From Silene conica (Eukaryota; Streptophyta; Magnoliopsida; Caryophyllales; Caryophyllaceae): 64,000 nucleotides of DNA. The notes below the pieces were generated by a model, which ran no database searches, had not been told where the DNA came from, and saw only the letters and a list, made by a program, of their open reading frames with translations. Position 1 is the stretch's first letter. Each line of letters begins with the position of its first letter. Position numbers and translations under genes: made by a program. Of the stretch, positions 37,261 through 48,393 are shown piece after piece. The stretch is from positions 7,860,747 through 7,924,746 of the forward strand of contig CM055319.2 in NCBI GenBank assembly GCA_029255685.2. Direction: 5' to 3'.

Positions 37261-40200
37261 AAGAAGGATCTTAGTACCATTTCACAGGAAAATCTTTCAG
37301 TTGTTGATTATTACAGCAACTTGAAAAGAACCTGGGAAGAGATTAATGACATTGATCCCATTCCTATTTGCACTTGTGGTGCCATGAATGCTTGTACTTG
37401 TGAGCTACTGAAAAGGATCATGGATAGAGAAGCCCATTCTAAACTTATTCAACTACTGATGGGGTTAAACAGCAGTTATGAGAGTGTAAAGGAACATGTA
37501 TTGACCATGGAAATTCTACCTACAATAAATAGAGTCCTAGGTTTGCTTCAGAAAGTTGAGAAACAGAAGAATGTCACAGAGACAGCTGACACATTACTTG
37601 AAGGGAATGCCTACCACAGTCAGAAAGCATCCATAGCAAGTTTTTCTGCCAAGAAACCAAAGGTTAATCAGACTGATACTTCAGATTTAGAGTTGGGAAC
37701 AAAGACATGTTCTCATTGTAATAAATCTGGCCATGTTATGGAAAATTGCTATAAACTACAAACCTGTACCTTCTGCAACATTCAAGGACATATTCGTGAC
37801 CACTGTTACAAACTTAAGAAGCTTCTGGCTGCAAAAGGGAAAGCAACCAGGGGAGGTTATAACAAGAGAGGAAGAGGTGGACGAGGTAGAGGAGCAAATA
37901 ATGCTAATGCAAACAATGCCTCTTACTATGATGATGAATGGGATGATCTACTGGATGATTTTGATGAGTCCACACCTCTCAATGGTCAGAATTCTCAGAC
38001 ACTTCTCAGAGGATCCACTCCTTCTTTCACAAATCAACAAGAGGATCTTGTTAATGGCTTGGTTGACACTATCACAAATAAGGTGTTGAAGAATATTTCA
38101 CAGAAGTTCCCATCTACCTCTAACTCAGGCACAGTGAATGCAGCTTCACAATCTGTGAGCTTCTCAGGTATGATTGACTACTCTCACACTCTTGATATTC
38201 AAGATTTCTATAATACATCTAGTTGGATAATTGATACTGGTGCATCCGACCACATGACATCAAATATTCATTTGCTTCACAATATAAAAGTTCTGAACAA
38301 ACCTATTCCTGTTTCTTTACCCGATGGTAGCATGAAAATAGTCCATAAAACAGGTACTATTCAACTAACAAAACACATTAAGCTTAAGAATGTTTTTGTA
38401 GTACCTGGTTTTAGACAAAACTTGCTATCCGTAGGATCACTGTTACAATATGCTAATATGAGAGTTATTTTTCTCTCTAATCAATGTTGGTTCCAGGACC
38501 TTTCAAGTAAGAAATTACTGACAAATGGGAAGAAAGTAGCAGGTTTATACAGAATCAATCAGGACTTGGAGTTTGTCTGTGTTAATAATATGAATAAAGA
38601 CAGTAATAATATCATTAGCAGTTGTCACGAGTATATCCAATCCAACAACTGTAATCAGAATACAGACTTGTTCTTGCTGCATCAAAGATTAGGTCATACT
38701 TCCATGGAAAAATTGAAACATGTATCTGACAGTGTAGCATGTAATAAAAATGCACATTTTGATTGTCAAATCTGTATTATGTCCAAGCATCATGCATTAC
38801 CTTTTCCTAAAAGTAACTCTCATGCATCACATATTTTTGAACTTGTGCATATGGATGTCTGGGGACCATATAAGGTCAATACCATGACTGGAGCAAAGTA
38901 TTTCTTGACCATTGTAGATGATCACACTAGGTCTACCTGGACTTATCTCATTCAGAATAAACTGCAAGTACCACATATCATTAAGGATTTTCTAATACAT
39001 ATAGAAACACAATTTCTTAAGAAGATAAAAAAGGTCAGAACTGATAATGGGACTGAATTCATACAAGAACCATGCAAATTAATGTTTGCTGCTAGGGGCA
39101 TTATACACCAAACCAGTATTGCAGGAACACCACAACAGAATGCTAGGGTAGAAAGGAAACACAGACACTTACTTGAGACTGCTAGAGCCTTAATGATCCA
39201 ATCAAATGTGCCTTTAAAGTTTTGGGGTGAATGTCTGTTAACTGCTACCTATTTGATAAACAAAATGCCCATGGCCAAGTTGAAATGGAAATCTCCACAT
39301 GAGATGCTTTTTAATGAGACTCCATCTTATGAAAACTTGAGAGTTTTTGGAACTTTATGTTATGCTACTGTACCTGCTAGGCTGAGAGATAAGCTTGGTC
39401 ATAGGGCAAGAAAATGCATATTCATAGGATATCCCTATGGAAAGAAAGGCTACAAGTTATATGACTTGGACAAACATGTTTGTTTCTCAAGTAGAGATGT
39501 CATATTTAGAGAAAGCATTTTTCCCTATAGACATTCTCAATTGAATGATGATTTATCACATCATCAACATTCACATATTTTTGACATACAACAACTGTCT
39601 GAGATAAATAACAGACAATTTACTCATCTTATTGATGGATCTAAAGATCATGATCTGAATTTTAACAAAAGAAATGATTGTAATGATAACATTGAATCCA
39701 ATGAAACAAATATAAACACTGAAATTGACAGTGTTATGCAGAATAATGCAAGTAACTCATCAGACAGTACTGATGGTAACACAAATTCTGATCATATACA
39801 GAATACCAATACTAATTCTGATAACATACAGAATAAATATCATTCTGATAAAGTACAGAATGTATATACTGATAATGTCAATCATTCATCAGATAGTACT
39901 GATGGTAACACAAATTCTGATGAAGTACATAATTCTGAAAAGGAACAGAACACATATACTGATAATTCTAGTGTTCGAAAGTCAAAAAGACAAAGGATGC
40001 CATCTACACTACTAAATGACTTTCATTGTCCAAGACAAATAAAAAGGAGTCATGCTAGTCTTCATGCAAGTGTTCTTAATGAACTCTCAATGTTTGATAA
40101 TTCATACCTAGTCTCCTTAAACAATGCTTTCATTGAGAGTGAGCCAACTTACTATGGCCAAGCCAAACATGATCAGAGATGGGTAGAGGCTATGGAAAAA

Positions 40201-41685
40201 GAGCTAGCTGCCCTTGACTGTAATCAAACCTGGATATTAACTGAGCTACCCCCAGGGAAGACAGCCATAGGATGTAAGTGGGTATACAAGATTAAACACA
40301 AGCCTGATGGAACAGTGGAAAGGTTCAAAGCAAGACTCGTAGCAAAAGGATATAACCAAGTCAAAGATCTGGACTATAAGCATACTTTCTCACCTGTTGC
40401 TAAACTTGCAACAGTGAGGACCCTTATTGCTCTTGCATCATTAAAAGGATGGGTATTGCATCAATTAGATATAAATAATGCTTTCTTGCATGGGTATCTG
40501 GATGAAGAAGTATACATGACACCACCTGAGGGTTATAAAGATGCCAAAGAAGGTCAAGTATGCAAACTGCAAAGGTCACTGTATGGTCTGAAGCAGGCAT
40601 CAAGACAATGGAATAAGGAATTCACTAAGTATCTAATAAGTCTAGGCTTTGATCAGTCTAAACAAGACTACTCTTTATTCACTACGAAAAATAAGAAGAC
40701 AGGATCTTTTCTAGTGGCTTTGGTTTATGTGGATGATGTTATGATAACTGGTGACAATCAGTCAGAAATACAAGAAGTCAAAACAGGACTGGATCACAAG
40801 TTCACTATAAAAGACCTTGGACCTCTAAGGTATTTCTTAGGGTTAGAAGTGGCTAAGAATGAATCAGGCATCACAATCAATCAAAGAAAATACACCTTAG
40901 ATATCATTAAGCATATGGGAATGGAAGAATGTGTGGAGGCAAAAGTTCCACTGCCAAAAGGATTGAAACTGAGCATAGAAAAAGGTGACTTGTTAGAGGA
41001 GCCTGAGCAATACAGAAGACTGATTGGTAAGCTGCTATACTTGAATTTCAGCAGACCAGACATTTCCTATGCAGTCCAGCACCTGAGTCAGTTTGTGACC
41101 CAACCTAGAATGCCACATTTGCAAGCAGCAAGACATGTAGTAAGATACTTGAGACATACGGTGAATGCAGGTCTATTTTATCCTGCAAATAATGACATCA
41201 ACCTCAAAGTCTACTGTGATGCAGATTGGGGGCAATGTGAATTCAGTAGCAGATCTTTATCTGGATATGCTATATTTCTTGGACATGCATTGATATCATG
41301 GAAAACAAAAAAACAAAAGACTGTTAGTAAGAGCAGTACAGAAGCAGAATACAGGAGTATGTCATATACTGCCAGTGAGGCTGTTTGGTTGGATAGGTTG
41401 ATTTCAGACTTGGGACAAAGGATTCCAAGGCCACTGGAATTAAGATGTGATAATAAATCAGCACAAAACATAGCAGAAAATCCAGTCTTTCATGAGAGAA
41501 CAAAGCATCTCGATATTGACTGTCACTATGTCAGAGAGAAATTTGAAGAAGGATTCTTGTTGCCAAGCCATGTAAACACAAATATGCAATTGGCTGATAT
41601 CATGACCAAGCCTTTGGGAGTGCAACAGCATAGTTACATGACTAATGCACTTGGAATGAAGTTTCTGACATCTTATCAATCATAA
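37261..41685 (+). CDS. Copia gag-pol polyprotein, main segment
   Basis: 1474 codons open without a stop, continuing the frame from 28913. In order: Gag remainder; two zinc knuckles (CSHCNKSGHVMENC at 37708-37749, CTFCNIQGHIRDHC at 37765-37806); aspartic protease (DTGASDHM, about 38233); integrase with an H-H-C-C finger (from about 38680) and a D-D-E core (MDVWGP, RTDNGTEF, VERKHRH); an N/S/D-rich linker with internal repeats (about 39730-39970); RT with YVDD (about 40726); RNase H (CDADWG from about 41215) ending ADIMTKPLG. All catalytic signatures are present, so the enzyme part looks intact. One oddity is QQNARVERK where copia integrases usually have QQNGRVERK. This segment's own first codon is not ATG; it depends on the interrupted 5' part. 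Confidence 0.93.
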   Translation, partial: KKDLSTISQENLSVVDYYSNLKRTWEEINDIDPIPICTCGAMNACTCELLKRIMDREAHSKLIQLLMGLNSSYESVKEHVLTMEILPTINRVLGLLQKVEKQKNVTETADTLLEGNAYHSQKASIASFSAKKPKVNQTDTSDLELGTKTCSHCNKSGHVMENCYKLQTCTFCNIQGHIRDHCYKLKKLLAAKGKATRGGYNKRGRGGRGRGANNANANNASYYDDEWDDLLDDFDESTPLNGQNSQTLLRGSTPSFTNQQEDLVNGLVDTITNKVLKNISQKFPSTSNSGTVNAASQSVSFSGMIDYSHTLDIQDFYNTSSWIIDTGASDHMTSNIHLLHNIKVLNKPIPVSLPDGSMKIVHKTGTIQLTKHIKLKNVFVVPGFRQNLLSVGSLLQYANMRVIFLSNQCWFQDLSSKKLLTNGKKVAGLYRINQDLEFVCVNNMNKDSNNIISSCHEYIQSNNCNQNTDLFLLHQRLGHTSMEKLKHVSDSVACNKNAHFDCQICIMSKHHALPFPKSNSHASHIFELVHMDVWGPYKVNTMTGAKYFLTIVDDHTRSTWTYLIQNKLQVPHIIKDFLIHIETQFLKKIKKVRTDNGTEFIQEPCKLMFAARGIIHQTSIAGTPQQNARVERKHRHLLETARALMIQSNVPLKFWGECLLTATYLINKMPMAKLKWKSPHEMLFNETPSYENLRVFGTLCYATVPARLRDKLGHRARKCIFIGYPYGKKGYKLYDLDKHVCFSSRDVIFRESIFPYRHSQLNDDLSHHQHSHIFDIQQLSEINNRQFTHLIDGSKDHDLNFNKRNDCNDNIESNETNINTEIDSVMQNNASNSSDSTDGNTNSDHIQNTNTNSDNIQNKYHSDKVQNVYTDNVNHSSDSTDGNTNSDEVHNSEKEQNTYTDNSSVRKSKRQRMPSTLLNDFHCPRQIKRSHASLHASVLNELSMFDNSYLVSLNNAFIESEPTYYGQAKHDQRWVEAMEKELAALDCNQTWILTELPPGKTAIGCKWVYKIKHKPDGTVERFKARLVAKGYNQVKDLDYKHTFSPVAKLATVRTLIALASLKGWVLHQLDINNAFLHGYLDEEVYMTPPEGYKDAKEGQVCKLQRSLYGLKQASRQWNKEFTKYLISLGFDQSKQDYSLFTTKNKKTGSFLVALVYVDDVMITGDNQSEIQEVKTGLDHKFTIKDLGPLRYFLGLEVAKNESGITINQRKYTLDIIKHMGMEECVEAKVPLPKGLKLSIEKGDLLEEPEQYRRLIGKLLYLNFSRPDISYAVQHLSQFVTQPRMPHLQAARHVVRYLRHTVNAGLFYPANNDINLKVYCDADWGQCEFSSRSLSGYAIFLGHALISWKTKKQKTVSKSSTEAEYRSMSYTASEAVWLDRLISDLGQRIPRPLELRCDNKSAQNIAENPVFHERTKHLDIDCHYVREKFEEGFLLPSHVNTNMQLADIMTKPLGVQQHSYMTNALGMKFLTSYQS

Positions 41686-41732
41686 GAAGAGAAGTTTGAA
41701 GACTTGAAGACATCTCAAGCTTGAGGGGGGAG

Positions 41733-41969
41733 TGTTAAATATACTCAAGCTTGATAATAAGTAACTAGTTAGTTAGCTAACACTAGTTAAGTTAAGTAAT
41801 TAACTATAGTTAGTTAATTACATATAAATAGACAAGTAACCACTTCATTGTAACTAACTTGATCATAACAACTTTTCATCAATATAACAAACTCTTGTTA
41901 TTTAGCTTTGGTGTTATTTCCACTATCAAGCTATCATCATGTTCATCAATGGAGGTTATCAAGTTAATA
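41733..41969 (+). repeat. Copia 3' LTR
   Basis: 237 bp, reads the same as the 5' LTR over its whole length by eye, preceded by the polypurine tract at about 41722-41732. Confidence 0.93.
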
Positions 41970-41974
41970 AGTTC

Positions 41975-42067
41975 ACTGCTGCTGCACTCGGAGGTGGCCC
42001 ATTACCGTCCTTACATGTTCGAAGTGTCGACCAAAGAGGAACACGCTGACTTGGCGAAAAATTCTAG
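41975..42067 (+). pseudogene. Right half of an unidentified coding relic
   Basis: After the copia, one frame reads EVAHYRPYMFEVSTKEEHAD then LAKNSR, followed by ctagGTAAAG, which looks like a splice donor. Compared with the left half (27686-27826) the frame is off by one base near 41985, so the exon is broken even without the transposon. Parent gene not recognised. Confidence 0.5.
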
Positions 42068-42490
42068 GTAAAGACTCTGCTCCACCTAGCTATTCTCTAA
42101 CTTAAGCCCTACTTTTCGACACAGGTCGATTGTTGTGTATTTTCCGTCTCCTTTCGACATATTACAGGCGCTTTTATATATAGTCTCTATTTAAAGACTG
42201 CAAATTACAGTCCCGCAATGAAACTATGAAAATTCGATAGCTTTTTTTACACTAATACGGATCACGATCTCCTTTTTGTACAATCCCTTTCACATAATGT
42301 AGATCCGCTTTACCAAAAACTAACCGAAACTTTCAACACACTGTTAGGCCAATATCATCAGACTTGAGAATAATTTGGCCGTTGTCAGTGCAAAGATAAT
42401 TCGAATAGAGTAAATACGAACTGATTCTTGGAAAAATCTAATTTTATAAAATCAATGTATAAATGAATCATTCCAAACATTCGACCTTGA

Positions 42491-42739
42491 TTAGTTGTTA
42501 TCTTTCGAGGCGTACAATCTTAACATTAATCGCATGCGTGAAAGATTGCACCTAAGAAGCCAAATCCACAAACGATATTTTGGTGCCAATCTTAACGGTA
42601 AGAGCATGTCTGCATCTAACGAAAGCATTTTTGTTATAATCTCTTCAACTATTACCTGAAGTTTATCACCTTGAAGAAAATTTCTCAGACGGATAGTTAC
42701 GGAAGGACCATGAAATTGGATTGCGGCTAAGGTATACAA
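42491..42739 (-). other. Unresolved ORF, possible exon relic
   Basis: 82 codons on the minus strand with protein-like composition (QGDKLQVIVEEIITKML), but no domain I recognise and no supporting splice sites. It may be a relic of the same gene as at 41975 or chance. Confidence 0.2.
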
Positions 42740-42779
42740 TGTTGTGAATTTATGCCTTGAATTTGTGTCGAAGACGGAT

Positions 42780-43290
42780 ATAAGCTAAGTGTCTTATTAA
42801 GACTTGATTTCTTAGTTTATTTATGGTAGGAGAACTTGAATTAGATTAGGAAACTATTGTATTAGTTTCCTAATAGTCTTTGGTTTCTAATTAGGTTAGA
42901 TATTTTATCTTGGGTGGAAGGAATAAGTTTCTTCCGGAGAAGAAAATTCAGTTTGTCTCAGGGCTCTATTATTGGTGTTCGTCTGTCTCGTTTGTCTTTG
43001 AAAATTGGAGGAGTTTGTTTAGATCTTGGTTGGCCTCAAGATAATTTTGTCCTTCGTCTTATTTGGGTAGTCTCTTTCAAGTCTGTTTGAGACTACCATA
43101 TTTGTTGGTAGAATAGGGTATACTTTTGGCTCATATTGAGCGCGTGTGTACCGGTCTACTGTTGTACTATTTTCTCCATTATAGTGAAGTTTGATCTCCT
43201 TGCAAGGTGGACGTAGCCAGTTAATTTACTGGTGAACCACGTAATTCCTTGTGTCAACTTTATTTACATTCATTATTTATTGTTCTTATC
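42780..43290 (+). mobile_element. LTR-like remnant
   Basis: The right part (gacgtagccagttaattta, then gaaccacgtaattccttgtg) resembles the end of many plant LTRs. No partner LTR, primer site or target duplication was found. Confidence 0.35.
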
Positions 43291-43300
43291 ACCTTATCAA

Positions 43301-43890
43301 TTAACTATTTGGGTAACGGACGCCTCCGTTACAACATACAATAAAATCAGTGGTGGAAACATAATAATCCTTATCACCAGCCCAATCAACATCGCAAAAT
43401 GAGTGAGGGGACAAAGGTGTGTCACGATGAAGGTTAATGCCATCTTGAAGATAACTCTTAAGATAACGAAGAAGCTTCAAGACTAACCAATGAGACTCTT
43501 GAGGATTATGAAGGAATTGAAGGCTAGCAAAGGCAATGTCAAGTCGGGTAGGGGATAGGTATTGAAGGCAACCGACAGTAGCGCGGTAATTTGAGGGGTT
43601 AGGAATGGACTGACCAAACACAAGCGTGAGGGGAGGATAATGGCTCATATGGGTAGTAGTGGGTTTGCAATCAAGCATGTGGATGCAAGTAAGTATGTCA
43701 TGGTTATACTTGGTTTGGGTGAGTCGTAAGCCAAAGGTTGTAAGTGCTACTTCTACTCCGAGAAAGTATGACGGGAAACCAAGATCTTTAAGAGAAAACC
43801 GATTGACAAACAAGGAAAGATAATTATCAAGATAAGAGGATTTGGGACCGGTGACTATAATGTCATTGACATAAACAAGAAGACATATGG
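43301..43890 (-). pseudogene. Copia RT fragment
   Basis: The minus-strand translation covers the RT C-terminal half: a YVNDIIVTG motif, then SLKDLGFPSYFLGVEVA, and the RT/RNase H connection (LQYLSPTRLDIAFA...HWLVLKLLRYLK), ending at CDVDWAGD. It lacks Gag, protease, integrase and most of RNase H. The catalytic YVDD is YVND, so this RT would be inactive even if complete. Related to, but diverged from, the copia at 27827-41969. Confidence 0.8.
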
Positions 43891-44097
43891 TGAGTGAATG
43901 TTTATTAAAAAGAAATAAAGAATGATTATTATTATTTCCTCATTATCTTTATCTTCCTCCTACACTTCATCATTCATCTCCTTTACAATGTCAACATTCT
44001 AACAAACTTCTCTAACAACAAACATGTTGCCTTGAGAATCCACGAGCATCGCGCGCGGAGAAACAACTGGTCTATATAAATAACACAAATTCTCATA

Positions 44098-44253
44098 TTT
44101 GATGGACATATCCGTCGCAAACTTGTGACGGGTCAAGTATTATCCACTTGAGTAGGAAAAGACTAATCTTTTGTAATTTTCTATGCTTTGTCTTATATGC
44201 TCAAGTGGGATAACTTGACACGTTAGAAGCTTTATCCGTCGCAAGAGAAACTT
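44098..44253. mobile_element. MITE of the gacgg family, copy 4
   Basis: Arms atatccgtcgcaaacttgtg, tcaagtattatccacttgag and their inverted forms around ctcaagtgggataactt and tatccgtcgcaag. About 156 bp, hairpin-forming, non-coding. Confidence 0.6.
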
Positions 44254-45363
44254 ACTGAATAAATAAAAGAACATTGAAGCATCCTCATGTATATACGTCA
44301 TCACATACGGTTTTTTTTTACAAAAAAACGTGAGACACACGACAAATAATACGGAATAAACTACTGAAAAAACTCTATATTTATGTTTTGTACGTAAATA
44401 TTTACGTCTATATTTTATACGTAAATATTAATAAATAAAGAGTGATAAATAATTTAAATTAAAAAAAACCTTTTTTATGTTATTTAAAATTAAATCATAT
44501 AAAGCTAGTAAATTTCCCGTTTTGTTAGCGTAAAATAACCTTTTTTATGTTATTTTTTATTCTAAACTAATATTATAATTAATTTAACATAACGCTTTTT
44601 AATATTAAACTAATACTATAATTAATTTATCATAAAACTTATATAGGTTAAGTAAATAGTATTGATAAAAATGAAGTAATTTATAAAATAACGAGTTCAA
44701 ATGAGCTTTTGAGTTGAACGTTAGTGTTCAGGCTTGGCTCGAATTGGGCTCAGCTTGGCTCGAGTTCAATTTGACCGGTTTCTAGCCAAATTCAAGAATG
44801 TTATCTAATTTATACAATAAAATAACAAAGTTGTTAAATCCTGCACACAATTTACTATTTTCCGCACATTTTACATCTATATTCCATTATTACCCATCAT
44901 ATTAAAAGGAAGAAAATATTCTTTCACACATCATCCTTCCCTGACCACCGTTCCCACCCTCAACCACCCATCCCCCACCTCCGACAACCCACCACCACCA
45001 TGCGTCATCGAGCTCACACAACAATATCTAACATATGCACCAAGGCTTCTTCGAACAAAATTTCTAGGAAAGAAATAAATTTCCTTAAGGTAAATGAGGG
45101 CTAAAGTAATTCCAGATTCCCCCCATTTCAGTCATCCTTGTGCCAAAAATAGAACTAAAGAAATCAGGAACAATAATTTTTGCGGCTCAATTTTGTAGAC
45201 GTTTGGGATTCAAATCAGAAGTCCACAAATTCAAGCATCGTACTACTGCTCAGGGCACTCAACACATTATGATCCAACGAATGTTTAAACATGATTCAAA
45301 TCTAAATAAAGGAAACACAGTCAACATAATTGTCCAAATTTACAGCCTTAGGTGCAGAATTTT

Positions 45364-48300
45364 TTTTTCTTTTTTTTTTTTTTTTGACAGATGATTATGA
45401 TTGAGTCATGACATTGTTTTTGCAATATCATTAGCCGACCTATTTAAGTGCCTAGGACAATGATTTAAAGAAAAACAGTGAAAATTATAAAGAAGACTAG
45501 ATATCGATCGGATTGTTGAAGCGCAATCTTTATCCACCGCTTCACATCCATTAACCTGTAGGACAAGGTTCAGGCAATCAGAGTTAGCGTAGTGACGGAA
45601 TCCATGAGAAATTGCATCTTGACAAGCGAAAAACAGAGCTTGTGCTTCCGCGTGGATTGGTGAGATTGCCCAAAAGGATTTCCTTCCCCACAACACTTCC
45701 TGCCCCAAATTATTTCGAAAGATCCAGCCAGCAGACGCTCGTGAGTCATGTTTCCAAGCTGCGTCGCATTTTAGGCGTAGGTTTTCAGAGCATAGAACGG
45801 ATCCCAGTAGAGTTACTGGAAAGTGGTTTCTGATTCGTTCGGAGGTGGAAAGATACTCAGCATCACTGACTTCATTAGCACTGACCTTTCGTTGTTCGTT
45901 TTTGATGGTACAAACCCTATGAATGTTCTCATCAGCATTGGAGCGTATCATATTAGCAGCAGTTGGAGGGTGTACATCAGAATTGGCAAAGATTTTAGCA
46001 TTCCGTAGCCGCCATATTATCCACAACGTAGACACAAAGTTGGAAGTAAGGAACAATCCGTCATGTTGATGATTAAGAAAAGAAATCCAATTTGATATCC
46101 ATGTCTGAATTGGGATATGATTACTATGATGAGTGCGAATTGCCAGCGGAGAAACAAACCAAATCGAGGATGCCATAGAACAGTCCCTAAACATATGGCT
46201 CAGTGTTTCCAAATGTCCGTGTTCCTGACAGAAGATGCAAATACCATCTGTATAGCCAAGCCTTTTCTGTAATTCAGCAGAACAAGGTAAGGTATTAGTC
46301 AGTATTCTCCATAAAAATATTTTCCATTTACCTGGAATTTCCAACATCCAAAGCTTCTTCCATGTCATTGAATTATGTGACAAAAATTTTCGTGAGTTGT
46401 CCGTAGGGGATGCCGAATTGTTCCACCAAATATTGAACTTGCATGAATAACCACTTTTTGACGAGTAAGCACCATTGGATGTCTCATTCCAAATCAAAGT
46501 ATCAATGTCATGTTGAAAAGGTGTTGGGGTTGCCAAAATATCAGCCATAACAGCAGAAGCTCCCAATTGAGCAATACGATCACAATTCCAAGTACCATCA
46601 TTATTTTGGATATCTGCAACCGTCAAGGGTGGGAGATCTTCTTCATTTAATTGCAGTAGGCTAATTAAATTAGTCTTCTTAACCCATTTATCCCGCCATA
46701 AATCTAGCTTTGATTCAAACCCAACATTCCATGATAGGTTATTTTTTAAGAGATGCATTCCCCATAAGATGCTACGGCCTCCCCATGACATTGGCTTACC
46801 CTCCCAGTTTGTACTTAGTAGTTGGCCAGGCTGATCAAATTTATAATTTTTCCCAATAATTTGAGTTAAAAGCGAATTTGGTTTTGAAAGGATTGTCCAA
46901 CTTAATTTAGCTAAAAGGCTCTGGTTAACGATATCCGTTCGTCGAAAACCTAGACCACCATCAGACTTCCGAAGCTGTAAGAACTTTTTACTACACCAAT
47001 TAATTCCATTATTTCCTTTGATATTTCCCCACGAAAATTGTGACATTAACGAATCAATTTTCGACGTCACACTTACCGGCATACGAAATGCAGATAGAGA
47101 GTAGATAGAAAGTGAGGAAAGAACTGCTGAAATAAGGGTTAATTTACCAGCGGTAGATAAAAACTTATTATTCCACGAAAGGATGCGTCGTCGAACTTTT
47201 TCAACTACCACAGCCCCAAAACTTTTCCTGGATCTGCCGAATTCCATGGGTAGTCCAAGGTATTGACCCATTTCTCTTGGTTGTTGGATTTCTAAAGTTT
47301 GTAAGCACGCTTTTGTAGTAGACATGGTACAATTAGGGCTAAACGTGATAGCCGTTTTATTCTTATTTAACCGTTGTCCAGCTGTGTGGCAATATACTTG
47401 AAGTGTATCTACTAAGCCCTGAGAATATCGCTGCGTAGCTTGGGAAAAAAGGATAAGATCACCCTGACGTAGGCCGCATTTCGGATTAAAGTTGGATGTG
47501 GGCATACCATTAATAACTAGTTCATAAGAGACGGTGGTAACACATTCCATGATAATAATTATCAAGTTCTCAGGAAAGCCCATATGTGTCAAGGTAGCTC
47601 GGACAAAATTCCATCTTATTCGATCGTAGGCCTTACTCATATCCACTTTCATCCCAAACAAACTGCGTGTCCCCGACTTTTTGTTGTTTATGTGATTTAC
47701 TAGTTCATGACTTATCAAAATATTATCGGTAATAGATCTCCCAGGAATAAAGCCATTTTGATATTCACCAACGAGCAAATTCATAAAACCCTTCAGTCTA
47801 TTGGCAATACATTTCGACAAAATTCGCATGATAACATTGCATAAACTGATCGGTCGATAATGTTCCACTTTTTCTGGTGCATGTATCTTCGGGATGAGAA
47901 CAATAGACGTTTTATTGAACTTCTTTAAGACATGTCCGTTGTTTAACATCCTAAGTAGAGCATTTGTTACCTCATCCTTAATATAGGCCCAATATTTTTG
48001 GAAAAAGATACCTGTTATCCCGTCTGGACCTGGAGATTTATTCTGTCCCATTTGGAAAACCGCTTTTCGAATCTCCTGTTTCGTAAATGGTCTGCTTAAC
48101 CAATCTTTTTGATCATCTTTCAGTGTCCTTGTAATATTCGAGAAAACATGAGCGGAATTATGCATGAAGGTATCAAAAGGCTCATGATTAGAAGAGGTTT
48201 CGAAAATGTCTTCATAGAAAGAGGTGAACTGTGCTGCTATTTGTTGTTCATCAAAAGACCATAAACCATTTTCCATTTTGAGTCCCAAAATCTTATTTCG

Positions 48301-48393
48301 TCGTTGTCTTTGCTTGAAGGAGTTGAAAAAATATTTAGTGCACGCATCTCCCTCAAGTAACCATTTTTCTCGAGATCGTTGTTTCCAATAAGT
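45364..48393 (-). mobile_element. 5'-truncated L1-type LINE
   Basis: Flanked by the target duplication tgcagaatttt (45353-45363, 48394-48404). The 3' end is a poly-A tail on the minus strand (T-rich run 45361-45385). The empty site is visible in copy A near 20174. The 5' end lacks ORF1 and the endonuclease domain, as expected from target-primed reverse transcription that stopped early. Confidence 0.93.
45406..48393 (-). pseudogene. LINE ORF2 fragment, RT deleted at FADD
   Basis: About 995 codons without a stop. Domains in order: RT N-terminal part (SPGPDGITGIFFQKYW, PISLCNVIMRILSK, VDMSKAYDRIRW); an abrupt join CGLRQGD to LILFSQAT near 47460, where the segment holding the FADD catalytic motif is missing (usually some 60 residues); zf-RVT-like region (WKKLWMLEIPGKWKIFLWRI); C-terminal RNase H (CDAAWKHDSRASAGWIFRNN, HAEAQAL). 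The endonuclease domain is absent through 5' truncation. It is non-functional but still an open frame, which also runs upstream into duplicated host flank to 48555. That upstream start is a TTG, so no real fusion gene is claimed. Confidence 0.85.

Larger units (their letters stand above)
27827..41969 (+). mobile_element. Ty1-copia LTR retrotransposon (carries a nested element)
   Basis: Bounded by 237-bp LTRs at 27827-28063 and 41733-41969 and by the 5-bp target duplication agttc (27822-27826, 41970-41974). The primer site lies directly after the left LTR, and a purine tract (ttgaggggggag) lies directly before the right LTR. The gag-pol order protease, integrase, RT, RNase H is that of Ty1-copia. 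Without the nested 8.3-kb insertion and its target duplication the element is about 5.8 kb. LTRs look identical by eye, indicating recent insertion. Confidence 0.95.
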
